Source: Lachnospiraceae bacterium (GTDB lineage Bacteria; Bacillota; Clostridia; Lachnospirales; Lachnospiraceae). From it: a stretch of DNA of 64,000 bases. This document shows, piece by piece, positions 18,866 through 28,623 of this stretch (its first letter is position 1; each line of letters opens with the position of its first letter). The stretch spans positions 1 to 64,000 of the forward strand of contig JAGBKB010000083.1 of NCBI GenBank assembly GCA_017934175.1. The letters run 5' to 3'. The position numbers and the translations under genes were made by a program. A model generated the notes under the pieces. It had not been told where the DNA came from and made no database searches. It worked only from the letters and a program-made list of their open reading frames with translations.

Positions 18866-19948
18866 TTACTGTGATTCATTTGTACTACTTGTTTCAATTA
18901 TGTTTGCACTCTCATGAACTTCGCTGCTATTTCCTACATGAGGTCCAACCTCCGATTCTGTAGGTGCATTTATAACATTGTTATCAATTACAACAGTTAC
19001 ACCAACCTCATTTGTCTTACTAATAATACCAACTGGCAATATATCTGAAAGTTTAAACTTATACTCTTTGCTTTCAGTTAAGCCATTTATATCAATAACC
19101 GGCAAGTCAAATGTATAAATATTTGCTACAAATGCCCTTGGTCCCTCAATCATTATCGTATTCGGATTTATAATCGTATCTACCACTCTAAATCCTGTAC
19201 CTACTGTGCCATCTGTTATAGCATTTAAAGTAATATTAGCCGTAGAGTTTAATACAACTGAATAACCAATATCTTCTGCACTTAATATTACCCCATCATT
19301 TGGTAACACACTTCCATCCTTGGCATATATCTTAACTTTTGATACTCCCGAAAATGTTTCTTCATTACCTGACACTGGTATGTCAATTGCTATATGGTCT
19401 ATATTGCCAAGTGCTGCGTCACTACCAGAAACATATACAACATTTGGACTTAATATTACATTTCCTATACTATGTCCTTGTCCAACATTTCCACTAAAAT
19501 TATACTGAACCTTATACTCATTTCTAAACACATCATTTATAGAAATTTTTAAAACTTCTGGTTCTACTTGCACATTGCTTACTACACTTTCTATTTCAGG
19601 TGATATCTTTTGTCTAATTTGCACATTTACATTTTTTTCATTAGAAGCCGTATCCATAAGGTTTGATATATCATTTAAATCTATATAGACATAAAAGTCA
19701 CTTTGTTTAATATTCATTTGACTATTACTTTTTGTTTTATATGAAATTTTTACTATCCTTGACTCAGGTGGTATAAAATATGTTTTATTCTGTTCATTAA
19801 CCACATTTTCATTTTCAACATTTACACTTACATTTACAAATCCATTAATAACTGGATTTGTAATGTTCATTACAACTACCCATATAACAATTGCAAATAA
19901 TAAACTTATTAATTTAATAGAAAGATTGGTTGTGAGTTTTTTTATCAT
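18866..19948 (-). CDS. cdaR: CdaA regulatory protein, YbbR domains
   Basis: One N-terminal membrane anchor (residues about 10-30) followed by YbbR-type beta repeats outside the cell (about 45-320), with motifs such as VYVDLND-like VYIDLNDIS and GFRVVDTIINPNTIMIEGP. The tail is Ser/Glu/Thr-rich. It controls the activity of the diadenylate cyclase. The start overlaps the cdaA stop by 4 bp (ATGA), so the two are coupled. Confidence 0.92.
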   Translation of the reverse strand: MIKKLTTNLSIKLISLLFAIVIWVVVMNITNPVINGFVNVSVNVENENVVNEQNKTYFIPPESRIVKISYKTKSNSQMNIKQSDFYVYIDLNDISNLMDTASNEKNVNVQIRQKISPEIESVVSNVQVEPEVLKISINDVFRNEYKVQYNFSGNVGQGHSIGNVILSPNVVYVSGSDAALGNIDHIAIDIPVSGNEETFSGVSKVKIYAKDGSVLPNDGVILSAEDIGYSVVLNSTANITLNAITDGTVGTGFRVVDTIINPNTIMIEGPRAFVANIYTFDLPVIDINGLTESKEYKFKLSDILPVGIISKTNEVGVTVVIDNNVINAPTESEVGPHVGNSSEVHESANIIETSSTNESQ

Positions 19949-20826
19949 TTAAGCCACCCCCTCACAGTTCCTATTATGTCATTTCCAACTTGCTTCTTTT
20001 CTTCACTTCCATATATGAAGTTCATAAGATTTTTTGTCATCTGTTTTTCATCTTTCATTACTTCAAGTTGTCCATTTATGCATAGTGATACATTTCCAGT
20101 TTCTTCTGAAACTACTATAACTATTGAATCTGAAACTTCTGATATGCCAAGTGCTGCTCTGTGTCTTGTTCCTAATGCCTTTGAAATATTCTGATTTCGA
20201 GATATAGGCAAATAACATGTTGCAGCCTTTACTACATTTCCTACTATAAGCACAGCACCATCATGAAGCGGAGTATTCTTTTCAAAAATATTTATTAAAA
20301 GTTGTTTAGATATATCTCCATCTATATTAATTCCCGTTCTTTCATACTCTTCAAGTGATATATTTTGTTCTATAACTATAAGTGCACCAGTTCTAACTTT
20401 TCCCATAGAAAAAGATGCTTCAACCAATTCTTGAATATTATCTTTACTTGTTTGTTTAGCAAGTCTTATATCAGGGATAAGTTTAGTCAAGATACTTTGT
20501 CTCCCAAGATGCTCAAGTCCAGTTCTTATATCTTCTTGGAAAATAATTATAAGAGCAATCATTGCTATATACGATAAATTTTGTATAATGTATTTTATAA
20601 CTTCAAAATGGAATATAACAGACAATAATAGTAGTAAACCAATAATAACTATTCCTCTAAACAAAAGCCACGCTCTTGTATTTTTCATCCAAGTTATAAC
20701 AATATTAACAACAAAAGCAATAATTAAAATCTCAATTATTGCTAAAATAAGTTCTACAGGTTGAAGAACCGTAAAAATATTAAAACTATTTGTAAAGTTT
20801 TCTATAAAATCTAACCTAAACATCAT
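19945..20826 (-). CDS. cdaA: Membrane diadenylate cyclase (c-di-AMP synthase)
   Basis: Makes c-di-AMP from two ATP. Three N-terminal membrane helices (about 25-95) precede the DAC domain. HDGAVLIV and GTRHRAALG carry the DGA and RHR active-site motifs. The open frame reaches a TTG at 20859, but ATGATG at 20826/20823 is the first ATG pair and gives 293 aa, close to the family size. No clear ribosome-binding site precedes either. TATAAT at 20862-20867 is a likely -10 element. Confidence 0.93.
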   Translation of the reverse strand: MMFRLDFIENFTNSFNIFTVLQPVELILAIIEILIIAFVVNIVITWMKNTRAWLLFRGIVIIGLLLLLSVIFHFEVIKYIIQNLSYIAMIALIIIFQEDIRTGLEHLGRQSILTKLIPDIRLAKQTSKDNIQELVEASFSMGKVRTGALIVIEQNISLEEYERTGINIDGDISKQLLINIFEKNTPLHDGAVLIVGNVVKAATCYLPISRNQNISKALGTRHRAALGISEVSDSIVIVVSEETGNVSLCINGQLEVMKDEKQMTKNLMNFIYGSEEKKQVGNDIIGTVRGWLK

Positions 20827-20903
20827 TAGTAGTATAATTGATTTTTGCAAAAAATACAAGTATTATAAGGTTTTTTTTGCACTACTACACAAATGTAAAC
20901 TTA

Positions 20904-20932
20904 TTGAAAAAATAGGCATTTTTTAGTAAAAT
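20904..20932 (+). promoter_or_regulatory. Promoter giving a leaderless transcript
   Basis: TTGAAA (20904-20909), 17 bp, TAAAAT (20927-20932). The ATG of the next gene begins 7 bases after the -10 box, which is where transcription should start, and no ribosome-binding site exists. The mRNA is predicted to begin at or within a base or two of the AUG. Confidence 0.65.
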
Positions 20933-20938
20933 ATATAT

Positions 20939-22471
20939 ATGAATTTATGTTCCAAAAAATTCATAGTTTTTGCTTGTATTTTTACAAGCCTGTGTTTATT
21001 TGCTTGTAAAAATAACACTTATACTACTACTGAATACCAAGATGACATAAATATCCCTATTGCTTCTATTGATATAACTAAAGTTATGGATATAAATACT
21101 GTCCCAAAACTTGATGTCAATTCACTTTTGCCTGCACCATTAAAAAAAGGCATTGAGCATCAAATTGTCACAAACATTCAATCAAGACTTATGAGCCTTG
21201 GCTTCATGGAAGAAGATAAAGCAACATCTTACTATGGAGAATCAACTGAAACAGCCATCAAGAAATTTCAGCGTCAATTAGGTCTAAGCCCTGATGGTAT
21301 ATGCTCTCTTACTATTTATTCTAAACTTATGGATAAAGATGCACCTTCTTATGAAGTAAAAAGAACAGAGCAAGGGGATGATATAAAAATATTGCAGCAA
21401 CAACTCTACGAACTTAATTATTTACTTTATGAGGATGATGTAAACGGCTATTTTGGTCACAAGACAGAAAATGCTGTTAAAGAGATGCAAAAAAGTAATG
21501 GACTTGACCAGACAGGAAAAATTGATTTAACAACGCTTAACTTTTTATATAGCGAAAATGTAAAAGCCTATACAATAAATAAAAAATCAAGTCCTGACAT
21601 AATTCTAAAATATCAATTAAGACTTAGAGAACTTGGTTACTATTTTGGTGAATGTAATGGTGTATATAGTGATGATTTTAAAACATCAGTTGCTGAATAT
21701 CAATTAAACAATTCTCAATATGGTGATGGTCTTATAGGTCCTTCTACAAAATTCTCTCTTGACTCAAAATATGCAAGACCATTTACTCTATTTGTAGGTC
21801 AAAGAAATAAATATGTACGAATAGTTCAAAATAGATTAATAGAACTAAATTATCTGGACCCTGCTCATGCAAAAGGCTACTATGGTGAGTTTACAGCACA
21901 GGCAGTAGCACTTTTTCAAGAAGCGCATGACCTTCCAGTAACTGGTGCAATAGATGGTAGAACAAATGTGATGATTAATAGTCCTCTCGCTTCTCCATCA
22001 AATGCTGAACCATTAACTTTTATCAAGCAATCAGTTCTTGACACTATAGAGCAACAAAAAAGAATGGTTTCTACTCAAAATGTAGGCAATGTTGATGATT
22101 TAATTAAAGTATCAATGTTAAAACTTGGCAGCAAATATGTATGGGGAAGTCGTGGTCCAAATACATTTGACTGTTCGGGATTTGTATTTTGGTGTTTAAA
22201 CCAAGTAGGTGTCAATGTAAGTTATATGACAACATATAACTGGAGATTTTCAACTCAATTTGAAAGAGTTGAAAAATTTGAAGATTTAATACCTGGTGAT
22301 TTACTTGTTATAAATGGTCATATGGGTATAGTTGCTGAAAATGAAACTATAGTAGATGCATCTTCTTCCAATGGAAAAGTAGTTCATAGAGATTTAGATG
22401 AATGGTGGAGAGAAAGATTTATTATAGGATTTAGAATATTTGCAAGTGATGGAACTATAACGGAGGGGTAA
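20939..22471 (+). CDS. Lipoprotein with four peptidoglycan-binding repeats and NlpC/P60 domain
   Basis: Signal peptide with lipobox LCLFAC. Four PG_binding_1-like repeats follow (about residues 75-135, 145-205, 215-275, 285-350); for example GYYGEFTAQAVALFQEAHDL. The C-terminal NlpC/P60 peptidase (about 380-505) has the catalytic Cys in FDCSGFVFWC and His in NGHMGIVAE. It would cut peptide stems of the wall from the outer face of the membrane. The next genes encode a two-component system and a DD-carboxypeptidase, making a wall-remodelling unit. Confidence 0.9.
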   Translation: MNLCSKKFIVFACIFTSLCLFACKNNTYTTTEYQDDINIPIASIDITKVMDINTVPKLDVNSLLPAPLKKGIEHQIVTNIQSRLMSLGFMEEDKATSYYGESTETAIKKFQRQLGLSPDGICSLTIYSKLMDKDAPSYEVKRTEQGDDIKILQQQLYELNYLLYEDDVNGYFGHKTENAVKEMQKSNGLDQTGKIDLTTLNFLYSENVKAYTINKKSSPDIILKYQLRLRELGYYFGECNGVYSDDFKTSVAEYQLNNSQYGDGLIGPSTKFSLDSKYARPFTLFVGQRNKYVRIVQNRLIELNYLDPAHAKGYYGEFTAQAVALFQEAHDLPVTGAIDGRTNVMINSPLASPSNAEPLTFIKQSVLDTIEQQKRMVSTQNVGNVDDLIKVSMLKLGSKYVWGSRGPNTFDCSGFVFWCLNQVGVNVSYMTTYNWRFSTQFERVEKFEDLIPGDLLVINGHMGIVAENETIVDASSSNGKVVHRDLDEWWRERFIIGFRIFASDGTITEG

Positions 22472-22473
22472 AT

Positions 22474-23175
22474 ATGAATGAGAAGCCAAAACAAATAATT
22501 GTTTGCGATGATGATATTGACATCAATGAGTCTATAACTATCTCATTAAAACACGATGGCTATAAGGTCATAAAATGTTTTAACGGTAAAGAAGCAATAA
22601 GTGCTCTTGATAAAAATCACATTGATTTGATTGTTATGGACATAATGATGCCTGGTGAAGATGGCATAAAAACTGTTGAAAGAATACGTGAATCAAGTGA
22701 TGTCCCTATAATTTTTTTAAGTGCTAAATCAGAACTCAATGATAAAATTTCTGGTCTCAATATTGGTGGAGATGATTATATGACTAAACCTTTTGAAATG
22801 CTTGAACTTAAGGCGCGTATCAAATCCATAATAAAGAGAAGTGGTGCCACTATAGAAAAAAGTGAAAAGAAAGAGTATAAAATTGGCAATATCAAGATTG
22901 ACCAAGATTCAAAAAGTGTCACTATAAGAAACAAACCAATAAAGTTTACTCCTATTGAGTATAAAATATTACTTTACTTTGTCAAAAATGCTGGTAAGGT
23001 ACTATCATCAAATGACATATATAAAGAAGTGTGGAATGAAAGTGAAGCCTATAATATAGAAAATACTATTGCCGTTCACATAAGACACATACGAGAAAAA
23101 ATAGAAAAAGATTCTCGTGAGCCCAAATATATAAAAGTTGTATGGGGCATTGGTTATAAGATGGAGGCACTATAA
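22474..23175 (+). CDS. OmpR-family response regulator
   Basis: Receiver domain with CDDDIDIN acidic pocket, phospho-acceptor Asp in LIVMDIMMPGEDG (about residue 54) and Lys in YMTKPFE. The C-terminal winged helix is of OmpR type (FTPIEYKILLYF, NTIAVHIRHIREKIE, WGIGYKMEAL). 233 aa. GGAGGGG precedes the ATG, 3 bp after the upstream stop. The partner kinase gene follows by 4 bp. Confidence 0.95.
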   Translation: MNEKPKQIIVCDDDIDINESITISLKHDGYKVIKCFNGKEAISALDKNHIDLIVMDIMMPGEDGIKTVERIRESSDVPIIFLSAKSELNDKISGLNIGGDDYMTKPFEMLELKARIKSIIKRSGATIEKSEKKEYKIGNIKIDQDSKSVTIRNKPIKFTPIEYKILLYFVKNAGKVLSSNDIYKEVWNESEAYNIENTIAVHIRHIREKIEKDSREPKYIKVVWGIGYKMEAL

Positions 23176-23178
23176 TAT

Positions 23179-25305
23179 ATGAGAAGATTTATTGTAGCAA
23201 TGATAAATATTGTTGCAGCGGTTATTGCAATTGTATCATTGTCTATTCTCCAAATGGAATATTCAAATAATTCAATAAATAGTTTTTCAAATGCTACATC
23301 ATTTGAAAAAACTGATGAATTTAATGAAATAGTCACAAATAATATCAATGACATATTTACACTTGTAAGTCTTAAAAATTGTTTTGAGACAAATGGGGAA
23401 CTAAATTACACCTTGATAGTGGCTGAATCTGTTGATAAAGAAGGCGAAATTAAAAAATGGACTATACAAGATTGTCTTGATTTAGCAACCAAAGTTCATG
23501 GACTATATATAGACCATAATTTTGATGTTGAACAATCTAACTCTCAAGGCATAGTCCCTTTCTCTAAAAATGTCACTTACAATTTTTCTTTCAAGACCTA
23601 TCCATCAAAGGTTAGAACAGGTGTTATGACTGAAGAAGATTTTCTATCAGAATTTATGTATATGCTTTCTCAATATCATAGATGCAAGTTTAACCTAAAT
23701 GACAATGCTACAAACTTTAAATATAGATTAGTTTACTTTGATGAATACAATAATATGAGTTCCGATTATAAAAACTATAACTTGACTAACAATGATATGA
23801 TAAGTAATAATACTTTTCTATATCTTATAAGTAAAGATAATATTATAAGCACTAATATATTAAATGATATTTCTACAAGTGACATAAAAAACATTAAATC
23901 TCTTAACCCTAATATAGACCAAAATTTTATACTTTATATTTTAATTGATACTTCATATTCAGCAAATGACTTATTAAAAGCAAACTATGATGTGTATTCT
24001 CACCATAAAAATAAGTGTGCTATACTTATCACAATTATAATTTATTCAATAATTATTTTCTTAGTATCACTATTCCTTACAATTATGTTTGTACTCGCTA
24101 CTAAAAAATCTGTTGATGAGTCTACCAGAATATTTTATTTTTTGCCAACTGAATTTTATTTTATATGCTATGTAGTAATTATCACAGGACTACTATTTTC
24201 AGCAAATAGATATTTAAGTTCATCAAAATTTTCTGAATATAATATGTCACTAATTAAAATCAATGTAAATCTGCTCATTATATATGTAAATACAATCATA
24301 CTCATACTAATATTTGCTTCAAAATTCTCTAATGACACTCTTACTCCTATATCTATAAAATCTATTAGAGATAACTATGAGATAGGTTCAAAAAGACTTA
24401 ATTATACAGCATTTTTCTTTGCAATTTTCATACCTGTCATTTTGCTTATTATTTTATCAATATACCTAATATATTTGTTCTCAATGACCAATGATATAAG
24501 ATTACTCATAGTAGGCATTATTATACTTATAGCAAGTATTTCATTTATCATATATATATTGGTTCTCCATTACGCTTTCAACAATGCTCTTGATGTACAA
24601 GTTAAAGCAAATGAGATGAGGACCTCTCTTATAGCAAATGTGTCTCACGACATAAAAACTCCTCTCACATCTATTTTAAACTTTACAGAACTAATATCAG
24701 AAGAAATTAGCAGCCCTTCTAAAAATATGATAGACAATTTAGAGGAATATTCAAAGACAATAGTTAATAAATCTCATAGACTAAATGACTTAATTAACGA
24801 CCTTATTTTTGATAGTAAGGTCACATCTGGAAATGTTGAACTTGATATGACAAGTATTGATTTAAATGCATTTATAGAACAGGTTATTGCAGAATTTGAA
24901 AGTAAGTTGCTTGAAAAAAATATAAAAATAATTTATACTAATAATGCCATTAAAGTAAATGTACTTGCAGATAGTTCACAACTTTATAGAGTCTTCCAAA
25001 ACTTATTTACAAATATTTACAAATACGCACTGGAGAACTCAAGAGTATATATAAATCTTGATTCAATCAAGAGTAAAATATTAATAAGTATTAAGAATAT
25101 TCAAAAAGAAAAAATTGAAGTTGACCCAGATACATTAAAAGATAGGTTTGTCCGTGGAAGTAAGTCAAGGTCTACAGAAGGTTTTGGACTTGGACTATCA
25201 ATATCTGAAAATCTTGTAAAATCAATGAATGGAAAACTTGAAGTATCAAGCATACAAGACCAATTTATAGTTAAAATAGTATTTATTGCATATGAAGACG
25301 ATTAA
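23179..25305 (+). CDS. Membrane sensor histidine kinase
   Basis: 708 aa. One N-terminal membrane helix, an extracytoplasmic domain (about 30-270), then a block of five to six membrane helices (about 275-465), an unusual two-part sensor. H-box SHDIKTPLTSILN (His near 491), N-box FQNLFTNIYKYA and G-box GFGLGLSISENLV are intact. It should phosphorylate the preceding regulator. The signal is unknown, but the neighbours are wall hydrolases, suggesting envelope sensing. Confidence 0.93.
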   Translation: MRRFIVAMINIVAAVIAIVSLSILQMEYSNNSINSFSNATSFEKTDEFNEIVTNNINDIFTLVSLKNCFETNGELNYTLIVAESVDKEGEIKKWTIQDCLDLATKVHGLYIDHNFDVEQSNSQGIVPFSKNVTYNFSFKTYPSKVRTGVMTEEDFLSEFMYMLSQYHRCKFNLNDNATNFKYRLVYFDEYNNMSSDYKNYNLTNNDMISNNTFLYLISKDNIISTNILNDISTSDIKNIKSLNPNIDQNFILYILIDTSYSANDLLKANYDVYSHHKNKCAILITIIIYSIIIFLVSLFLTIMFVLATKKSVDESTRIFYFLPTEFYFICYVVIITGLLFSANRYLSSSKFSEYNMSLIKINVNLLIIYVNTIILILIFASKFSNDTLTPISIKSIRDNYEIGSKRLNYTAFFFAIFIPVILLIILSIYLIYLFSMTNDIRLLIVGIIILIASISFIIYILVLHYAFNNALDVQVKANEMRTSLIANVSHDIKTPLTSILNFTELISEEISSPSKNMIDNLEEYSKTIVNKSHRLNDLINDLIFDSKVTSGNVELDMTSIDLNAFIEQVIAEFESKLLEKNIKIIYTNNAIKVNVLADSSQLYRVFQNLFTNIYKYALENSRVYINLDSIKSKILISIKNIQKEKIEVDPDTLKDRFVRGSKSRSTEGFGLGLSISENLVKSMNGKLEVSSIQDQFIVKIVFIAYEDD

Positions 25306-26746
25306 GTATATAATAATATTTTTATTGTTACAGTCACTTGTTTTTATTAACATTTTACCTACTATGGCTGATACAAAAAATGGCTGGCCATATTATGATG
25401 GTGAAATTACTTCTAAAGCCGCTATAATTATTGATGCTGATTCATCAAAAATACTTTTTTCATATAATCAAGATGAAAGACTGTATCCTGCATCGCTTGC
25501 AAAAATAATGACTGCTATCGTAGTTTTAGATTATGTAAAAGGCAATTATGATACTTTAGTTAATTTTTCATACACAGCCGTAACAAGAGATATAGATAGA
25601 AATTCTGTAACCATAGGTGCAAGTGCTGGCGACCAATTATCAATCAAAGATTGTTTATATTGTCTTCTTTTGCCTTCAGCAAATGATGCAGCCAATGCTC
25701 TTGCAGAGTATGTCGCTGGTTCTATAAATGACTTTGCTTTACTTATGAATGAAAAGGCTGAAATGCTCGGTTTAAAAAATACTCATTTTGTCAACCCATC
25801 AGGTCTTCATGATGATGAACAGTACACAACAGCATATGATATGGCAAAAATACTGCAATATGCTATGAAATATCCTATATTTTATCAGATATCATCTTCT
25901 ATTTCATATCGACATGCACCTATTAGAAGATATAAAAATCCTGAAAATTCAAATAATCAAGTATTGAACACCAATAGTATAATGGTGCCTGGAAGTGGAT
26001 ACTACTACAATGGGATAACTTCTGGAAAAACTGGTCATACTAAACTTGCTGGATATAATCTCGCAGCAAGTGCAAGAAAAGATGGTATGAACTTGATATG
26101 TGTATTACTTGGAAGTGCAAAAGACTCAATTAGATATAATGAAACTAAATCACTATTTGATTTTCACTTTGACAATTATAAATCTTTAAGCATAAAAAAC
26201 TTTGATAAAAGATTTGATGATTCAATAAGTAATATTTCTATAGATGATGTCAATCTTATTGAATCTCTTAATATTACTTGTGATGAAAATGCCCATATAA
26301 CTCTACCAAAAAATGCTGATGAAAATGATGTAACTTCAAAAATATCTTATCAAATAGATGACCCATATAATGTATATGCTATAGGCAATATTCAATACTA
26401 TTTAAAAGATGAGCCAGTTGGAAAATGTACACTTGAAGGTCGAAACTTTGAAGATATAGAGGCTATATATACTGTATATCTAAATCTTAGTAAAGCACTT
26501 GAAGAAACTGATGTAGATGAAGTTTCTAATGTAAAAACAACAACCAATCAAACAAATGCTCTAATATACAGAAATTCAAATGGGCATCTTGTTATTTCAA
26601 GTACTTTAATGACTGTTTTTATAATTATTATAACTTCTATACTAATAATATCTATAATAACATTTTTATATATCCGTGTATTAAGTAACACAAATATACA
26701 AATAAATAAATTATTATTTAGATTAAGAAGAAGGTTTAAAAATTAG
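25292..26746 (+). CDS. dacA: D-alanyl-D-alanine carboxypeptidase (PBP5 family)
   Basis: Removes the terminal D-Ala from peptidoglycan stems. Signal peptide at the N-terminus; catalytic motifs PASLAKIMT (SxxK), LPSANDAAN (SxN) and SGKTGHT (KTG). A C-terminal membrane helix (about 440-470) and a basic tail RRRFKN anchor it. ATG at 25292 overlaps the kinase stop by 14 bp; the open frame from TTG at 25286 adds two residues. The last base of its TAG stop is the first base of tRNA-Arg. Confidence 0.93.
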   Translation: MKTIKYIIIFLLLQSLVFINILPTMADTKNGWPYYDGEITSKAAIIIDADSSKILFSYNQDERLYPASLAKIMTAIVVLDYVKGNYDTLVNFSYTAVTRDIDRNSVTIGASAGDQLSIKDCLYCLLLPSANDAANALAEYVAGSINDFALLMNEKAEMLGLKNTHFVNPSGLHDDEQYTTAYDMAKILQYAMKYPIFYQISSSISYRHAPIRRYKNPENSNNQVLNTNSIMVPGSGYYYNGITSGKTGHTKLAGYNLAASARKDGMNLICVLLGSAKDSIRYNETKSLFDFHFDNYKSLSIKNFDKRFDDSISNISIDDVNLIESLNITCDENAHITLPKNADENDVTSKISYQIDDPYNVYAIGNIQYYLKDEPVGKCTLEGRNFEDIEAIYTVYLNLSKALEETDVDEVSNVKTTTNQTNALIYRNSNGHLVISSTLMTVFIIIITSILIISIITFLYIRVLSNTNIQINKLLFRLRRRFKN

Positions 26747-26819
26747 TCCTTGTACCTCAGCAGGATAGAGGGTCCGCCTCCTAAGCGGAATGCCGGCGGT
26801 TCGAATCCGCCCAAGGACG
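26746..26819 (+). tRNA. tRNA-Arg (anticodon CCT)
   Basis: Acceptor stem GTCCTTG pairs with CAAGGAC (26812-26818). The anticodon stem TCCGC/GCGGA encloses a loop CTCCTAA with anticodon CCT, and the T-arm is GGCGG-TTCGAAT-CCGCC. CCA is not encoded. It begins on the last base of the dacA stop codon, and no separate promoter is evident between them. Confidence 0.95.
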
Positions 26820-26845
26820 CTGAATCTGTATAATATTTACTAACA

Positions 26846-28054
26846 TTAATATATCCTAAGTCCTTTAGGATAATGATTCTTAATAACACCATCTACATAT
26901 TTTGCAAGCCCAAGTCCTAATCTTTTATATGTCACTTTGCAAAATCCTTTAAACCCTAAATCTTTCTTTATTATGTCACCTTTTAAGTATTTATATACTT
27001 CTTCATCATTTAAATCAACTATGTTTTCAAACAATATTTTATCACTATGAGTTGAAGCATGTGTTGGTTTTTTTATTTTTTCATCTTCCCACTCACTTAT
27101 ACCATATCTTACTATATTAAGACCACTAAACTCTGTTATATTGGTATTCACTAAACTATTATATTCATTACCTTCTTTATATAATATTGCATAAAATTGC
27201 CCCTCTCCTATAGAGTTAAAAGGATATATTTTCTCCATTTTGACAAGTTTTAAGTCTTGGTATTTATTTAATATATAATCTATAACTTCTTCATCTTCCT
27301 CTTTAGAAAATGTACATGTGCTATATATTAATGTCCCACCACTTTTTAACATATGATAGGCAGATTCAATTAATTTTTTTTGAGTTTTTGAACAACTTTT
27401 TATTAATTCTATACTCCACTGATTAACTGCATCTTCACTCTTTCTAAACATTCCTTCCCCACTGCAAGGAGCATCAACTATGATTTTATCAAAGTAATCA
27501 TTGAACTTATTTAAGAGATTGTCAACACTTTCTGATAATATTATAAAATTATCAAATCCCATTCTTTCTATATTTGAATCTAATATTTTAACTCTTTTTT
27601 TATCTATCTCATTGGCAACTAAAAAACCTCCACAATCTCCTTTAAGATTATATAAAGTTTGTATTGACTTACCACCAGGACTGGCACATAAATCAAGAAC
27701 CACATCCGATGGATTAAATGTAACATTTGACAATACACTTGCAGCACTTGGCTCTTGAATATAATATAGCCCTGCATGATACAATGGATTTTTACCCGGA
27801 TATACACTTATATCTTTTAATTTTTCTTTATCATAAGTATAGTAACCATAATCATTATTTTTATAAATCTCTATTAAATCAAACTTGTCAATCAAATAGT
27901 CTAAATCTATAGATGAGTTTTTTAGTTTATTGAAATTAATTGTCATTCCATGAGTTTCTTTTTCACTAAATGATTTTATATACAAATCAAATTCACTATC
28001 AGAAAGTTCATTTCTAACTCTATCTAAATATTCTTTTTTTAATCTATTTATCAT
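26846..28054 (-). CDS. NOL1/NOP2/Sun family rRNA m5C methyltransferase (RsmF-like)
   Basis: SAM-dependent methyltransferase with DLCASPGGKS (motif I), DAPCSGEGMFRK (motif IV Cys) and IYSTCTFS (motif VI catalytic Cys). N-terminal region LYYIQEPSAA is typical. The C-terminal part ends with a short PUA-like region (GLGLAKYVDGVIKNHYPKG). At 402 aa it is somewhat shorter than most RsmF proteins. The target base is not deducible. Confidence 0.88.
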   Translation of the reverse strand: MINRLKKEYLDRVRNELSDSEFDLYIKSFSEKETHGMTINFNKLKNSSIDLDYLIDKFDLIEIYKNNDYGYYTYDKEKLKDISVYPGKNPLYHAGLYYIQEPSAASVLSNVTFNPSDVVLDLCASPGGKSIQTLYNLKGDCGGFLVANEIDKKRVKILDSNIERMGFDNFIILSESVDNLLNKFNDYFDKIIVDAPCSGEGMFRKSEDAVNQWSIELIKSCSKTQKKLIESAYHMLKSGGTLIYSTCTFSKEEDEEVIDYILNKYQDLKLVKMEKIYPFNSIGEGQFYAILYKEGNEYNSLVNTNITEFSGLNIVRYGISEWEDEKIKKPTHASTHSDKILFENIVDLNDEEVYKYLKGDIIKKDLGFKGFCKVTYKRLGLGLAKYVDGVIKNHYPKGLRIY

Positions 28055-28076
28055 AATTATAGAATATCAAAACTGC

Positions 28077-28103
28077 AAAAAAAAGCAAGACCAAAGTCTT
28101 GCT
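28077..28103 (-). terminator. Intrinsic terminator of the Lys-rich protein gene
   Basis: Perfect 8-bp stem AGCAAGAC / GTCTTGCT (28084-28091, 28096-28103), followed on the minus strand by seven T residues. It lies 14 bp after the stop at 28118. Confidence 0.9.
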
Positions 28104-28117
28104 ATTTTTTTGTTGCA

Positions 28118-28492
28118 TTATTTCTTTTTAGCAACTTTCTTTGCTGGCTTTTTTGCAACTTTCTTTGCTGTTGCTTTTTTAGCAGTTGCTTTCTTTGCTA
28201 CCTTTTTAACAGTTTTCTTAACTGCTTTCTTTGCTACCTTTTTAACAGTCTTCTTAGCAGTTTTCTTAACTGCTTTCTTTGCTGTTGCTTTTTTTACTAC
28301 CATTTTCTTTTCCTTCTTTTTGTTTTTATTTGTTGCAGCAGATTTGCTTGCTGCAGGTTTCTTAGTAACTTTCGTTACGGGTTTCTTTTTTTCTTTACTC
28401 GCAGGAGCCTTCTCCTTGCCTTCTGCCGAGATTCCTTTAAATATCATTTCAAAAGCCTTGTTTAAATCTGGTAAATTATAACCATTATCCAT
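28118..28492 (-). CDS. Histone H1-like Lys/Ala-rich protein, 124 aa
   Basis: The first 25 residues (MDNGYNLPDLNKAFEMIFKG...) form a distinct helical segment. The rest is very basic, with many copies of KKA/KKT/KKV units (for example VKKVAKKAVKKT) and Pro in the first part. This composition is that of bacterial H1-like DNA-binding proteins, which compact DNA or bind RNA. The DNA is itself repetitive, so its length may vary. Monocistronic with its own terminator; GAGG stands before the ATG. Confidence 0.7.
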   Translation of the reverse strand: MDNGYNLPDLNKAFEMIFKGISAEGKEKAPASKEKKKPVTKVTKKPAASKSAATNKNKKKEKKMVVKKATAKKAVKKTAKKTVKKVAKKAVKKTVKKVAKKATAKKATAKKVAKKPAKKVAKKK

Positions 28493-28623
28493 AATATCCT
28501 CCTACGATAACTTATAGTTAGATTATAGATTAAAAAATAATTTTTGTCAATATAAAACAAAGTTTTTTAAAAAAATTTGTTTTTAATTTTTTCTTACTTT
28601 TTTATTTTATTTTTAATGTATAA

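Noticed and set aside
28110..28481. Long plus-strand open frame of Phe/Ala-rich sequence opposite the Lys-rich protein
   Set aside because: It is the shadow of a repetitive Lys/Ala gene on the other strand; it has no ribosome-binding site and a composition forced by the complement.
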